From: VFZS01 sp964353255
GTDB lineage: Bacteria > Acidobacteriota > Terriglobia > Bryobacterales > Bryobacteraceae
Assembly (NCBI GenBank): GCA_964353255.1
Contig: CAYGVJ010000016.1
Coordinates: 1 to 49,651, forward strand
Direction: 5' to 3'
Length of the DNA stretch: 49,651 bases
The first letter of the stretch is position 1. Each line of letters opens with the position of its first letter. A program made the translations under genes and the position numbers. Below, in pieces: positions 32,332 through 41,284 of this stretch. The notes beneath the pieces are model-generated. The model worked only from the letters and a program-made list of their open reading frames with translations. It had not been told where the DNA came from and ran no database searches.

Positions 32332-32408
32332 TATGCTACAGATCGGCTGTGCGGGGGCAGGGGATTAGCCCCAACACCGGCGCACCAGTGTTGTTCTAGA
32401 ATACAGCC

Positions 32409-33158
32409 ATGAGCAGCCAATCCGCACCTGCACCCGAAGCCCCCACTCCAGGCAAGGGGGAGTTTGCCCGTCTGGCCGGAGTTCTGACGGATCCCAAAGT
32501 GGCCTTCGCGGACATCGTCGTCCATCCGCGGTGGTGGGTTCCGCTGGCGCTCGTAGTCGTGCTGGCGATCGTGTACATGGCAGCGTACTCCCGGCATGTC
32601 GGCTGGGAGGGTTACATGCGGCACACCATCGAGACCAGCTCTCGCACGCAGAACCTGCCCGTCGAGCAGCGGGAGAGAATCATCGAGCAGCAGACGCGAT
32701 ATGCCCCTGTGGTCGGCTACGTCATGGCCGTGGTGGCCACGCCGGCCGTCGCGCTGATCACGGCCGCGGTTCTGCTTTTTGTCTTCAAGCTCATGCTGGA
32801 CGCCCAGCTCACGTTCCGTCAAGTGTTTGCGGTTGCCTGCTACTCCTACCTGACGGGCGTGATCTCGATCGGATTGAGCATTCTGGTGATGTTCCTCAAG
32901 AATCCTGAGGATTTCAACCTCCAGGATCCGTTGGGCGCCCATCTGGGCTCGTTGCTGGACCCGGAGACCGCACCCAAGTGGCTGGCCGCCCTGGCGAGTT
33001 CGTTCGATCTGTTCACGCTCTGGACGATGCTGCTGCTGGCTACCGGGCTTTCCGTAGCCGCCAGGAAGCTCTCCTGGGGCAAGTCACTGGCCGGCGTGGT
33101 AGCTCCCTGGGTCGTCTGGGTCGTGGTGAAAGTCGGCTGGAGAGCCATCTTCGGCTGA
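32409..33158 (+). CDS. Yip1-domain membrane protein
   Basis: The 249-residue protein has a soluble N-terminus (APAPEAPTPGKGEFARLAGV, typical Yip1 entry LTDPKVAFADIV) and about five membrane segments (VPLALVVVLAIVYMAAY, VVATPAVALITAAVLLFVFK, SYLTGVISIGLSILVMFL, TLWTMLLLATGLSVA, VAPWVVWVVVK). Bacterial Yip1 proteins are of unknown function, perhaps in membrane organisation. TAGAAT (32397-32402) lies 6 nt before the ATG without a Shine-Dalgarno, the leaderless pattern. Confidence 0.8.
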   Translation: MSSQSAPAPEAPTPGKGEFARLAGVLTDPKVAFADIVVHPRWWVPLALVVVLAIVYMAAYSRHVGWEGYMRHTIETSSRTQNLPVEQRERIIEQQTRYAPVVGYVMAVVATPAVALITAAVLLFVFKLMLDAQLTFRQVFAVACYSYLTGVISIGLSILVMFLKNPEDFNLQDPLGAHLGSLLDPETAPKWLAALASSFDLFTLWTMLLLATGLSVAARKLSWGKSLAGVVAPWVVWVVVKVGWRAIFG

Positions 33159-33309
33159 CCGCGGCTGACGCTGTCGGCCGAGGCGGGTGGGTGTACACTG
33201 GAGGCTGGCCCGGAGGCCAAAACGCAAATCCTGGGCGGCAGGCAAGTTGAGCGAAGCCACAAATCATCAGTCCCCGACACGGCGCCACGCAAGGAGGGCA
33301 GAAACGAAA

Positions 33310-34353
33310 ATGAAAGCGGCGGTTTTCTTTGGGCCTCGCGACGTGCGGATTGAGAGTGTCCCAAGACCATCGCCCGGACCCGGTGAAGTGGTGCTACGGG
33401 TGCTTCGGTGCTCGGTCTGCGGAACTGACAAGCGCATTTTCACTCATGGGCAGAAGAATGTGGTGCCGCCGGCAATCACTGGGCACGAGATCGTTGGAAG
33501 CGTGTACGAGATCGGCTCCGGCGTGGATCGCGGGATCAGCAGGGGCCAGAAGGTTGTCGTCGCCACGGTCGTGGGTTGCGGAAAGTGCGTCTATTGCAGG
33601 CGAAAGCAGTACAACCTTTGCGACTCTTTTACGGCCTTAGGGTACGATTATGCGGGCGGATTCGCTGAATACGTCAAGATTCCCGCCGCGGCCGTAGCCC
33701 AGGGCAATGTGATTCCCATCCCGGATACGATGTCCCTCGAGCGCGCCGCGCTGGTGGAGCCGCTCTCCTGCTGCCTCAATGGGCAGGAGTATCTGGCGGC
33801 CCAGCCGGGCGACCGCGCCCTGGTCTTTGGCGCCGGCCCCATAGGCTTGATGCACGCCAGCATTCTCAAGGCGCGGGGTTGCGACCCGGTCGTTGTTACG
33901 GACGTGTCCGAGGAGCGGTTGGCCTACGTCCGGGAGTTCGGCCTGGGCGTGACGGTCAACACCGCAGGGGGAGAGGGCGTGGAAAAGATCCTCGCGGCCG
34001 CGGGTGGCGAGAAGTTCGACGTGGCCCTTACCGCTAACTCGGTGAAGGCCACTCAGGCCGAGGCGTTGAAGTTGGCGCGCAAGAAAGCCCGGGTGTGCTT
34101 CTTTGCCGGTATCCCCAAGGACGACCCGGTGCTCGGCATCGACACGAATCTCATACATTACAACGAAATCTCCCTTTTTGGCTGTTTCGCCTCGAACCTG
34201 AGACACTACCATCAGGCCCTGGAAATGGTCGCGCGGGATGACATTCCCTGGGACCGCTTTCTCACCCATAGCTTCAAGTTGGACGACATGGTCAAGGCCT
34301 ACGCGGTGGTCGAGGCCGGGCAAGGAATCAAGACGGTCATCAACTGCGAATAG
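33310..34353 (+). CDS. Zinc-dependent medium-chain dehydrogenase (sorbitol/threonine dehydrogenase-like)
   Basis: From ATG 33310 (AAGGAGG at 33291-33297), 347 residues. Catalytic zinc ligands: Cys37 in CSVCGTDKR and His59-Glu60 in ITGHEIVG. Structural zinc ligands: Cys90, 93, 96 and 104 (CGKCVYCRRKQYNLC). The NAD(P) site is ALVFGAGPIGLMHASILKA. It should oxidise a secondary alcohol of a sugar, polyol or sugar acid to a ketone. It is the first gene of the 33.3-41.3 kb operon, 11 nt before the aldolase gene, so it probably performs the first oxidation of the pathway. Confidence 0.87.
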   Translation: MKAAVFFGPRDVRIESVPRPSPGPGEVVLRVLRCSVCGTDKRIFTHGQKNVVPPAITGHEIVGSVYEIGSGVDRGISRGQKVVVATVVGCGKCVYCRRKQYNLCDSFTALGYDYAGGFAEYVKIPAAAVAQGNVIPIPDTMSLERAALVEPLSCCLNGQEYLAAQPGDRALVFGAGPIGLMHASILKARGCDPVVVTDVSEERLAYVREFGLGVTVNTAGGEGVEKILAAAGGEKFDVALTANSVKATQAEALKLARKKARVCFFAGIPKDDPVLGIDTNLIHYNEISLFGCFASNLRHYHQALEMVARDDIPWDRFLTHSFKLDDMVKAYAVVEAGQGIKTVINCE

Positions 34354-34364
34354 CAGCCACCCCA

Positions 34365-36302
34365 ATGGACAGGGAATCCCTGGAACAACTGATTGAGATT
34401 TCGCGCGCCGTCGGCGCCAACGCCGACTACGTGCAGGCCGGAGGCGGCAACACCTCCGTAAAATCACCCGACGGCCGGAGGATGGCCATCAAGGCCAGCG
34501 GCACAGTCCTGACTTTGATGAGCGAGTCGGAGGGCTGGGTCGAGCTGGATACTGCGGCGGTTTTGAGCATCTTCGATCGGACCGACCTTCCCACGCTGCC
34601 AACGAATGAGCGCGAGGCGCGTGTCCAACAGCACTTGTCCTCGGCCGCGGTGGGCGGCCGCGGGCGGCCATCCGTGGAAAGCGCCCTGCACGCGATGCTC
34701 GGCAGGGTGGTCATCCACACTCACCCGGTGGCGGCCAATGCTCTGAACTGCGGGCCTGGCCGGAGGGCTTTCGGCGAGATTACGCCGCCGGGGGAACCCC
34801 CGCCACTCTGGATACCGTATACCGACCCGGGTTGGAGACTGGCGACGGCGGTCAAGTCCGCAGCCGAGGCTTACCAGAAGCAATATGGCGCGGTCCCGGC
34901 CGTCATCTTCATGGAGAATCACGGGCTGCTGGTCTCAGCCGCCAGCGCCCAGGAGTGTCTGGCGCTCCACGATGCCTGGGTGGCGCGCTGCGAGCAATAT
35001 TTTGCGCCTAAGGCGCCGCCTGTTAGGAGGGCGCCGCAGGTGGATTCTGCCACGTTGCGAAAGGCCGTGGTGGAACTGCGCCGTATCTGGCGCGCGGCGC
35101 GCGGCGCCCCGCCCTTCGCCAGGCTGTCGGAGGCGCCGGAGCTCGCCGGCAGTGTCTGGAGCGAGGCGGCCGAGATACTGGCTGGAGGCGCACTCACCCC
35201 CGACCAGATCGTCTACACGGGCGCGCATGCCGTCATCTGCGGGTCGCTCGAAGAATTGCCCGACAAACTCACACCCGCCCTGGCTGAAAAGGCTCCCCCA
35301 CGCGTCGTGCTGGTTCGCGACGTCGGAACGTTCCTGGTGGCCGACGATCCCGTGAAGCTCGAGGCGGCCGAAGCGCTGGCGGTTGCCGCCGCCAAGACCG
35401 TGCGCCTCGCGGCGGGACGGGGCGGGGCGCACAACCTCTCTCCAGCCTCCGCCGACTTCATCATCCACTGGGAGGCGGAGCACTACCGCGCACGTCTCAC
35501 GGACTCTGCCGCGGCGCCGCTGGCCGGCCAGGTCGCCGTGGTGACCGGCGCGGCCTCTGGTCTGGGTTGTGGCATTGCCCATGGTCTGGTCGAAGCTGGG
35601 GCGGCCGTGGCGTTTTGCGACATTGACGATCCGGGAGCAGGGGCCGCTGCGGGAGCCTCCGCCGATCCCCGCCGCGCCCTGCCCGTGCGCATGGACGTAA
35701 GCGACGAGCAGGCCGTGGCGGCCGCTTTTGACCGGATCCTGCGGCACTGGGGACGTGTGGATATCGCGGTCTGTGCGGCGGGCATCGCCCCGGCCTTTGA
35801 ACTGGTGGACATGCCGCTCGAGCAGTGGCGGCTGGCTCTGGAGATCAACCTGACCGGCTACTTACTGGTCGCGCGGGAGGCGGCGCGGATCATGTGCGCG
35901 CAGGGCGATGGCGGGTCGATGGTGATGCTTTCGTCAAAGACCGGCCTGGACGCCTCGAAAGCCAACTCCGCATACAACGCCACCAAGGCGGGGGAGCTTC
36001 ACCTGATGCGCGGTTGGGCATTGGAACTCGGGCCCCACGGTATCCGGGTGAACGCCGTGGCGCCGGGAAACGTCTTCGAAGGCTCGAAAATCTGGAACCC
36101 CGAGTACATCCGGGTAGCGGCCCGCAAGAAGGGCATCCAGCCCGAAGAAGTCATTCCTTACTATACTTCGCTGACTGCCCTGAAGCGCGAGATTAGGCGC
36201 TCCGACGTGGCGGCTGCCGTAGTTTTCCTCTGCTCGGATCAGGCCCGCTGCATCACTGGCCAGACCCTCGTGGTGGACGGCGGGCAGGTGATGGTCCGAT
36301 GA
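34365..36302 (+). CDS. Class II aldolase - short-chain dehydrogenase fusion (RhaD/RhaEW-like)
   Basis: This 645-residue two-domain enzyme begins with a class II aldolase/adducin domain (about 1-230): phosphate loop AGGGNTSVK, zinc ligands His118 and His120 in VIHTHPVAANAL and His186 in FMENHGLLV. After a linker comes an SDR domain (about 388-645): VTGAASGLGCGIAHGLVEAG, NxxG-type CAAGIAP, and Ser-Tyr-Lys in SSKTGLDASKANSAYNATKA. Relatives couple retro-aldol cleavage of rhamnulose-1-P-like substrates with aldehyde oxidation or reduction. It is about 40 residues shorter than typical RhaEW proteins, so its substrate may differ. It overlaps the PHP gene by ATGA. Confidence 0.88.
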   Translation: MDRESLEQLIEISRAVGANADYVQAGGGNTSVKSPDGRRMAIKASGTVLTLMSESEGWVELDTAAVLSIFDRTDLPTLPTNEREARVQQHLSSAAVGGRGRPSVESALHAMLGRVVIHTHPVAANALNCGPGRRAFGEITPPGEPPPLWIPYTDPGWRLATAVKSAAEAYQKQYGAVPAVIFMENHGLLVSAASAQECLALHDAWVARCEQYFAPKAPPVRRAPQVDSATLRKAVVELRRIWRAARGAPPFARLSEAPELAGSVWSEAAEILAGGALTPDQIVYTGAHAVICGSLEELPDKLTPALAEKAPPRVVLVRDVGTFLVADDPVKLEAAEALAVAAAKTVRLAAGRGGAHNLSPASADFIIHWEAEHYRARLTDSAAAPLAGQVAVVTGAASGLGCGIAHGLVEAGAAVAFCDIDDPGAGAAAGASADPRRALPVRMDVSDEQAVAAAFDRILRHWGRVDIAVCAAGIAPAFELVDMPLEQWRLALEINLTGYLLVAREAARIMCAQGDGGSMVMLSSKTGLDASKANSAYNATKAGELHLMRGWALELGPHGIRVNAVAPGNVFEGSKIWNPEYIRVAARKKGIQPEEVIPYYTSLTALKREIRRSDVAAAVVFLCSDQARCITGQTLVVDGGQVMVR

Positions 36303-37525
36303 GTGAGCCTCAAAGACGAGACCGGGCGGCGCTCGAGGAGAACCTCTACCGGGGGACGCTCGAGGAACGCCTGGGCGCTTTGCGCGAACGGTGTGCGCTC
36401 CTCGGCCCAAGGTCGCGGCGCGGGACCAACTCCCACATCCATACCAGCGAGTCCTTCAGCGTCTTTCGATCGCCGACCGAAGCCGTCTGGCAGGCGGTGC
36501 GCGAGGGGATTGCAGTCCTGGGCATCAACGACCACTACACCGTCGCGGGACATGAAGAATTTCGCCGGGCATGTGAGATCGCCGGCATCGCCGCTACGTT
36601 CTCCTTTGAGGCCGTGGCCATGGACCGCGCCGCCGAACTGGAGGGGCTGCTTCTCAATGATCCCGATAACCCGGGTCGTGTGTACCTTTGCGGCAAGGGA
36701 GTTACGAGAATCCCGGCGGATTCCGCTCCCGCTATGCAGATTTTAGCCGGGATGCGGGCGGCTTTGGATCGTCGCAACCGAGAAATGACCGAGAAGGTCG
36801 CGGCGCTCTTCCGGGAGCGCGTTGGCGCCGATGGCCCGACCTGGGAGGCCGTGTGGGCCTTGACCCCGCGCGGCAACGTCACGGAACGGCACGTAGCCTG
36901 GGCCACGCTGGTCCGCCTGCGCGAGTTGGCTGTAGAACGCGGTGCGCCGCTGGCCGAGCTGATCGCTGCGTGCTGCGCGGCGGCCCCACCGGCCGGCGCA
37001 GACGATGCGGCCCTCCAGAACTTTGTTCGCGCCAGGCTGCTCAAGGCCGGCGCTCCTTGCTACGTCCGGGAGTACGAAGAGGCCTTCGTTTCTTCCAGCA
37101 CACTGCGGGAGATCTTTCTGGCCTTCGGCTCCATTCCCACGTATCCCGTGCTCGGCAACCCGGTCACCTCGGGCGAACGCGACGTTGACGCGCTGCTCGA
37201 CCGGCTCGAGGCTGCCGGGTTCTATGCCGTCGAGGTCATACCGCATCGCAACACGCGGGAACGCCTGGCGGAGATCGTGTCGGCGGCGCGGCGGCGCTGG
37301 TGGCCGGTGTTCAACGGCACAGAGCACAATACGCCCGAGCCTCGGCCGCTCCTTGACCCCTTGGCGCTCGATCCGGAGTTCGAGCCGTGGTTCTCCAAGA
37401 GCACCGCCGTCCTGCTGCGGCATCAGCGACTGGCGGGGCGTGGGGAGCCAGGCTTTGTCGGTCCAGACGGCCGGCCCACCATCCCGGACGCACGCGCCCG
37501 ATTCGAGTACTTTAGCGAGTTGTAG
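36299..37525 (+). CDS. PHP-domain metal-dependent hydrolase
   Basis: The 408-residue protein has PHP motifs: TNSHIHTSESFSVF (HxH), AVLGINDHYTVAGHEEF, and later VEVIPHRNTRERLAEI and VFNGTEHNTPEP in place of the common GSDAH. An insert of about 150 residues separates the two halves. PHP enzymes hydrolyse phosphoesters, commonly with two or three Mn/Zn/Fe ions; a non-phosphatase hydrolysis is possible. Position inside the operon (ATGA overlap upstream, 65 nt to the E2 start) implies it acts on a phosphorylated or lactone-like intermediate. The function is not assigned. Confidence 0.78.
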   Translation: MSEPQRRDRAALEENLYRGTLEERLGALRERCALLGPRSRRGTNSHIHTSESFSVFRSPTEAVWQAVREGIAVLGINDHYTVAGHEEFRRACEIAGIAATFSFEAVAMDRAAELEGLLLNDPDNPGRVYLCGKGVTRIPADSAPAMQILAGMRAALDRRNREMTEKVAALFRERVGADGPTWEAVWALTPRGNVTERHVAWATLVRLRELAVERGAPLAELIAACCAAAPPAGADDAALQNFVRARLLKAGAPCYVREYEEAFVSSSTLREIFLAFGSIPTYPVLGNPVTSGERDVDALLDRLEAAGFYAVEVIPHRNTRERLAEIVSAARRRWWPVFNGTEHNTPEPRPLLDPLALDPEFEPWFSKSTAVLLRHQRLAGRGEPGFVGPDGRPTIPDARARFEYFSEL

Positions 37526-37590
37526 TAACCTTATTGGTTTATAGGAGCGCTTTCGCTTACCGTGACGCTGGGGGAGGCGAGTTAGAGCGG

Positions 37591-38820
37591 ATGCCCACGG
37601 CAATCGAGATGCCCAAGCTCGGCACCACCGTCGAAGAGTGCACCCTTGTTGCCTGGCGCAGACGCAGTGGCGACAGGGTCTCGGCGGGAGAGGTCATTGC
37701 GGACATCGAAACGGACAAGGCGGCTTTTGAGATCGTGGCGCCCGTGGACGGCGTCCTTCTGGCCACGTTCTTCGACGAAGGGGCGACGGTGCCGGTCTTC
37801 ACCAACATCTGCGTCATTGGCGAGCCCGGCGAAAGCGCCGATCAGTTCCGGCCGCAGGGCTCTCTGCCGCAAGCTGAGACACCGCGCCCTGCTCCGGTGC
37901 CGGCCCCTGCCGAGGTGACGCCCCTGGCCGGCCCGCCGGTTGAACTTACCTTCAGTCCCAGGGCCAGGCGATTCGCCGCGGAGCATCAGTTCTACCCGCG
38001 GAGCGTTGCCGGGTCCGGTCCTGGCGGCAGGGTTCTGGAGGAAGATCTGCGGAGGCTTTATGACGCCTCGCCCAAAGCTCCCTCACCCGCCGGGAAGGAG
38101 CTCGGCCGGACTCGCGTCCGCCTGTCCGGAGCGCGGCAGACAATCGCGCGCCGCATGAGGGAGTCGTTGGCGACGGCGGCCCAATACACGCTGAATAGCT
38201 CTGCCGGCGCGGCCGGCCTCCTGGCGCTGCGAAACAGGATCAAGGCCCGCGGCCGGCGGCCCGACATGGTGGATGTCAATATCGGCGATATGGTGATCTT
38301 CTGCGTCGTCAAAGCCTTGCTCGAAATGCCCCAACTGAACGCCGAATTCATCGATGGCGAACTCCATCAGTACTCCAGCATCAACATCGGCTTCGCGTGC
38401 GACACCCCGAGAGGGCTTCTAGTCCCGGTAGTGAAGGAATGCCAGGGGCTGTCTCTGGAGGAACTTTCTCTGAGAATCAAGAGGCTGGCTCAACAAGCGG
38501 TCGAGGGAAGCATCGCGCCTGACGATCTGACCGGCGGCACCTTCACCGTGAGTAACCTGGGGAGCCTGGGCATCGAATCGTTCACCCCGATTCTCAACCC
38601 GCCGCAAGTGGCGCTTCTGGGGGTGAACTCCATCGAGCTCAAGCCCGTGCGACGCCAGGGAGGAATCGACTTCGTCGAGCGCCTCGGCCTGTCGCTGACG
38701 TGCGATCACCAGGTGATCGATGGCGCGGTGGGAGCCAGGTTCCTGAAGATTCTCAGGGAGCAGATCGAGAACCTCGAGTCTGTTGCGGAGTTGAAACAGG
38801 AAGTCAGGAAAGATGCCTAA
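37591..38820 (+). CDS. 2-oxoacid/acetoin dehydrogenase E2 (lipoyl acyltransferase)
   Basis: From ATG 37591, 409 residues. The lipoyl domain (1-80) has Lys43 in ADIETDKAAFEIVAP. The peripheral subunit-binding domain is at about 125-160 (FSPRARRFAAEHQFYPRSVA). The catalytic CAT domain follows (GARQTIARRMRESLATAAQY), ending with the active-site His373 and Asp377 in LTCDHQVIDGAVGARFL. The common DHRVIDG arginine is Gln. It transfers an acyl group from lipoamide to CoA. The gene overlaps the E1 start by 8 nt. No E3 is in the operon, so a housekeeping lipoamide dehydrogenase must serve it. Confidence 0.9.
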   Translation: MPTAIEMPKLGTTVEECTLVAWRRRSGDRVSAGEVIADIETDKAAFEIVAPVDGVLLATFFDEGATVPVFTNICVIGEPGESADQFRPQGSLPQAETPRPAPVPAPAEVTPLAGPPVELTFSPRARRFAAEHQFYPRSVAGSGPGGRVLEEDLRRLYDASPKAPSPAGKELGRTRVRLSGARQTIARRMRESLATAAQYTLNSSAGAAGLLALRNRIKARGRRPDMVDVNIGDMVIFCVVKALLEMPQLNAEFIDGELHQYSSINIGFACDTPRGLLVPVVKECQGLSLEELSLRIKRLAQQAVEGSIAPDDLTGGTFTVSNLGSLGIESFTPILNPPQVALLGVNSIELKPVRRQGGIDFVERLGLSLTCDHQVIDGAVGARFLKILREQIENLESVAELKQEVRKDA

Positions 38821-41272
38821 GTCGATTAACATTGATCCGGAACAGGCGCTCGCCAGAGGAAGGATTCACTTCTCGGATATTGAGGTGAATGCCTACCAGA
38901 AAACGATGGAGGAAGAACTGGCGACGTACTCGCGGGACGATTTTCTGCACATATGGTGCGACATGTGCGCCATCCGGGAGTTCGAGTCCGTTCTCAACGA
39001 GATCAAGCTGACGGGAACCTACAAAGGCGTCTCTTACAACCACCTGGGCCCGGCTCACTTATCCCTCGGCCAAGAGGCGGCGGCCGTCGGCATGGCGTTT
39101 TCCTTGAAGCCGGAGGATCATACTTACGGTTCGCACAGGAGTCACGGTGAGATCCTGGCCAAGGGCTTCTCCGCTATCCGGCAGATGAGTGACGCGCAAC
39201 TGCTGGACATCATGCGGTCGTACCGGGACGGCGCAATCCTCCGGCCGGTGGAGAAGGGACACCGGGGAACGGTCAGGGAGTTGGCCGTCCAGTTCTTTGT
39301 CTACGGCGCCTACAGTGAAATGTTCGCGCGCGAGACCGGCCTCAACCGGGGCTTGGGCGGCTCGATGCACGCCTTCTTCACCCCGTTCGGCATCTACCCG
39401 AACAATGCCGTCGTGGGTGGCTCGGGCTCCATCGCGCCGGGCGCGGCTCTCTTCAAGCGGGTCAACCGGAGGCCCGGCATCGTTGTGGCGAACATCGGGG
39501 ACGCCTCCTTCGCTTGCGGCCCCGTATGGGAGGGCCTTACCTTCGCCAGCATGGACCAATACCGGAAGCTATGGGACCCGGCGCTGGGCGGAGGCCTGCC
39601 CATCATCTTCAATTGCATGAACAATCACTACGGCATGGGCGGACAACCCTGTGGAGAGACCATGGGCTGCCAGCTCATCGCGCGGATCGGGGCGGGAGTC
39701 AACCCGGAGCAACTGCACGCCGAGAGAATCAACGGATATGATCCGCTGCCGGTGATTGACGCCTTCAAGCGAAAGAAGCAGCTTCTGCTGGAAGGTAAGG
39801 GTCCTGTTCTGCTGGATACGGTGACCTACCGTTACAGCGGCCATTCTCCTTCAGACGCGTCCAGTTACCGCTCGAAGGAAGAAATGGAAAGCTGGCGGCG
39901 AGTGGACTCCATAACGACCTTCCAGCGAAGGCTGCTGGAGAGCAAGCTGTTCTCGGAGGCCGAGCTGGCGGAGGCGAGAGCCGGCGCGGAGGCCACGGTC
40001 TTCGAGATGTTCAAGCTGGCCAGTGATCTGGAAGCGTCTCCCAGAGTGCCGATCGATTCGGAGCTGATCGGCGGAGTGATGTTTTCCAACCAGAAGGTGG
40101 AGAAGTTCGATGACCGCCCGCCCGAGCTTCTCCAGAATCCGGAGGAGAACCCCAGAGTCCGGCAAATTCGCGGGAAGATTCGCACGCCCCGGCAGAATGG
40201 CAAGCCCGTGCCCAAGATGAAGGCTTACAACATCCGCGATGCCATCTTCGAGGCGCTGCTCTATCGCTTCTCGATCGATCCCACCCTGGTGGCCTTCGGC
40301 GAGGAGAACCGGGACTGGGGCGGCGCTTTCGGCGTGTACCGCGGCCTCACCGAAGCCCTGCCGTATCATCGCCTCTTTAACGCGCCTATCTCCGAAGCGG
40401 CGATTGTGGGGGCCGCCGTAGGCTACGGCCTGGAGGGCGGCCGCGCCGTCGCCGAATTGATGTACGCGGACTTCATGGGCCGAGCGGGAGACGAGATCTT
40501 CAACCAGCTCTCGAAGTGGCAGGCCATGTCCGGCGGGCAACTGCGGATGCCGGTGGTGCTGCGTATCTCCATCGGCGCCAAATATGGCGCCCAGCATTCA
40601 CAGGACTGGACCGCCCTGGCGCATCACATACCCGGCTTGAAGGTCGTCTACCCCGTCACGCCCTACGATGCGAAGGGCATGATGAACTCCGCTCTGATCG
40701 GCACAGACCCGGTTGTGTTCTTCGAGAGCCAGAAGATCTACGATGCTGGCGAGATGTTTGTTGAGGAAGGCGTCCCCGAGGGGTATTACGAAATCGATCT
40801 GTCGGAGCCGTCTGTCAAGAGGAGTGGGGACGATCTGACGATCATTACCTTCGGGCCCGCACTCTATACCGCCGTCCAGGCGGCGGACCAACTCCAGAGC
40901 CGGTTTGCAGTAGCCGCTGAGCTCATTGATCTGCGCACCGCGAATCCCATAAACTACCAACCGCTGGTGCAGTCGGTCAGAAAGACGGGCAAGGTGCTGC
41001 TGGTCTGCGACGCGGTGGAGCGCGGTTCGGTGATGCAGACGGTCGCTGCCACGCTCGCCCAGCTATGTTTCGACTACCTCGACGGCGCTCCCGTGGTTAT
41101 CGGCTCCAGGAACTGGATCACGCCGGCCGCTGAACTGGAAGCGATGTTTTTCCCCCAGCCGAGCTGGCTGATTGACGCGATTCACCAAAGGATCAGGCCC
41201 CTGGAGGGCTGGGTGCCGGCTACCAAGCAGACCCTCGACGAACTCGCCAGGCGCTCCAAGCTCGGCGTTTGA
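38813..41272 (+). CDS. Single-chain E1 (alpha-beta fused) thiamine-diphosphate dehydrogenase
   Basis: This 819-residue chain joins E1-alpha (about 25-430) and E1-beta (about 470-800). The alpha half has YGSHRSHGEILAKG, the ThDP motif beginning NIGDASFACGPVWEGLTFAS and ending NCMNNHYGMGG, and YRYSGHSPSDASSYRS. The beta half has the ThDP-activating Glu in APISEAAIVGAAVGYGLEGG and GAKYGAQHSQDW. E1 decarboxylates or cleaves a 2-oxoacid or alpha-diketone and acylates E2 lipoamide. Branched-chain and acetoin enzymes usually have two chains, so the fusion is notable. It is the last gene of the operon. The substrate is unassigned. Confidence 0.9.
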   Translation: MPKSINIDPEQALARGRIHFSDIEVNAYQKTMEEELATYSRDDFLHIWCDMCAIREFESVLNEIKLTGTYKGVSYNHLGPAHLSLGQEAAAVGMAFSLKPEDHTYGSHRSHGEILAKGFSAIRQMSDAQLLDIMRSYRDGAILRPVEKGHRGTVRELAVQFFVYGAYSEMFARETGLNRGLGGSMHAFFTPFGIYPNNAVVGGSGSIAPGAALFKRVNRRPGIVVANIGDASFACGPVWEGLTFASMDQYRKLWDPALGGGLPIIFNCMNNHYGMGGQPCGETMGCQLIARIGAGVNPEQLHAERINGYDPLPVIDAFKRKKQLLLEGKGPVLLDTVTYRYSGHSPSDASSYRSKEEMESWRRVDSITTFQRRLLESKLFSEAELAEARAGAEATVFEMFKLASDLEASPRVPIDSELIGGVMFSNQKVEKFDDRPPELLQNPEENPRVRQIRGKIRTPRQNGKPVPKMKAYNIRDAIFEALLYRFSIDPTLVAFGEENRDWGGAFGVYRGLTEALPYHRLFNAPISEAAIVGAAVGYGLEGGRAVAELMYADFMGRAGDEIFNQLSKWQAMSGGQLRMPVVLRISIGAKYGAQHSQDWTALAHHIPGLKVVYPVTPYDAKGMMNSALIGTDPVVFFESQKIYDAGEMFVEEGVPEGYYEIDLSEPSVKRSGDDLTIITFGPALYTAVQAADQLQSRFAVAAELIDLRTANPINYQPLVQSVRKTGKVLLVCDAVERGSVMQTVAATLAQLCFDYLDGAPVVIGSRNWITPAAELEAMFFPQPSWLIDAIHQRIRPLEGWVPATKQTLDELARRSKLGV

Positions 41273-41284
41273 CCGGTCGGGGCG

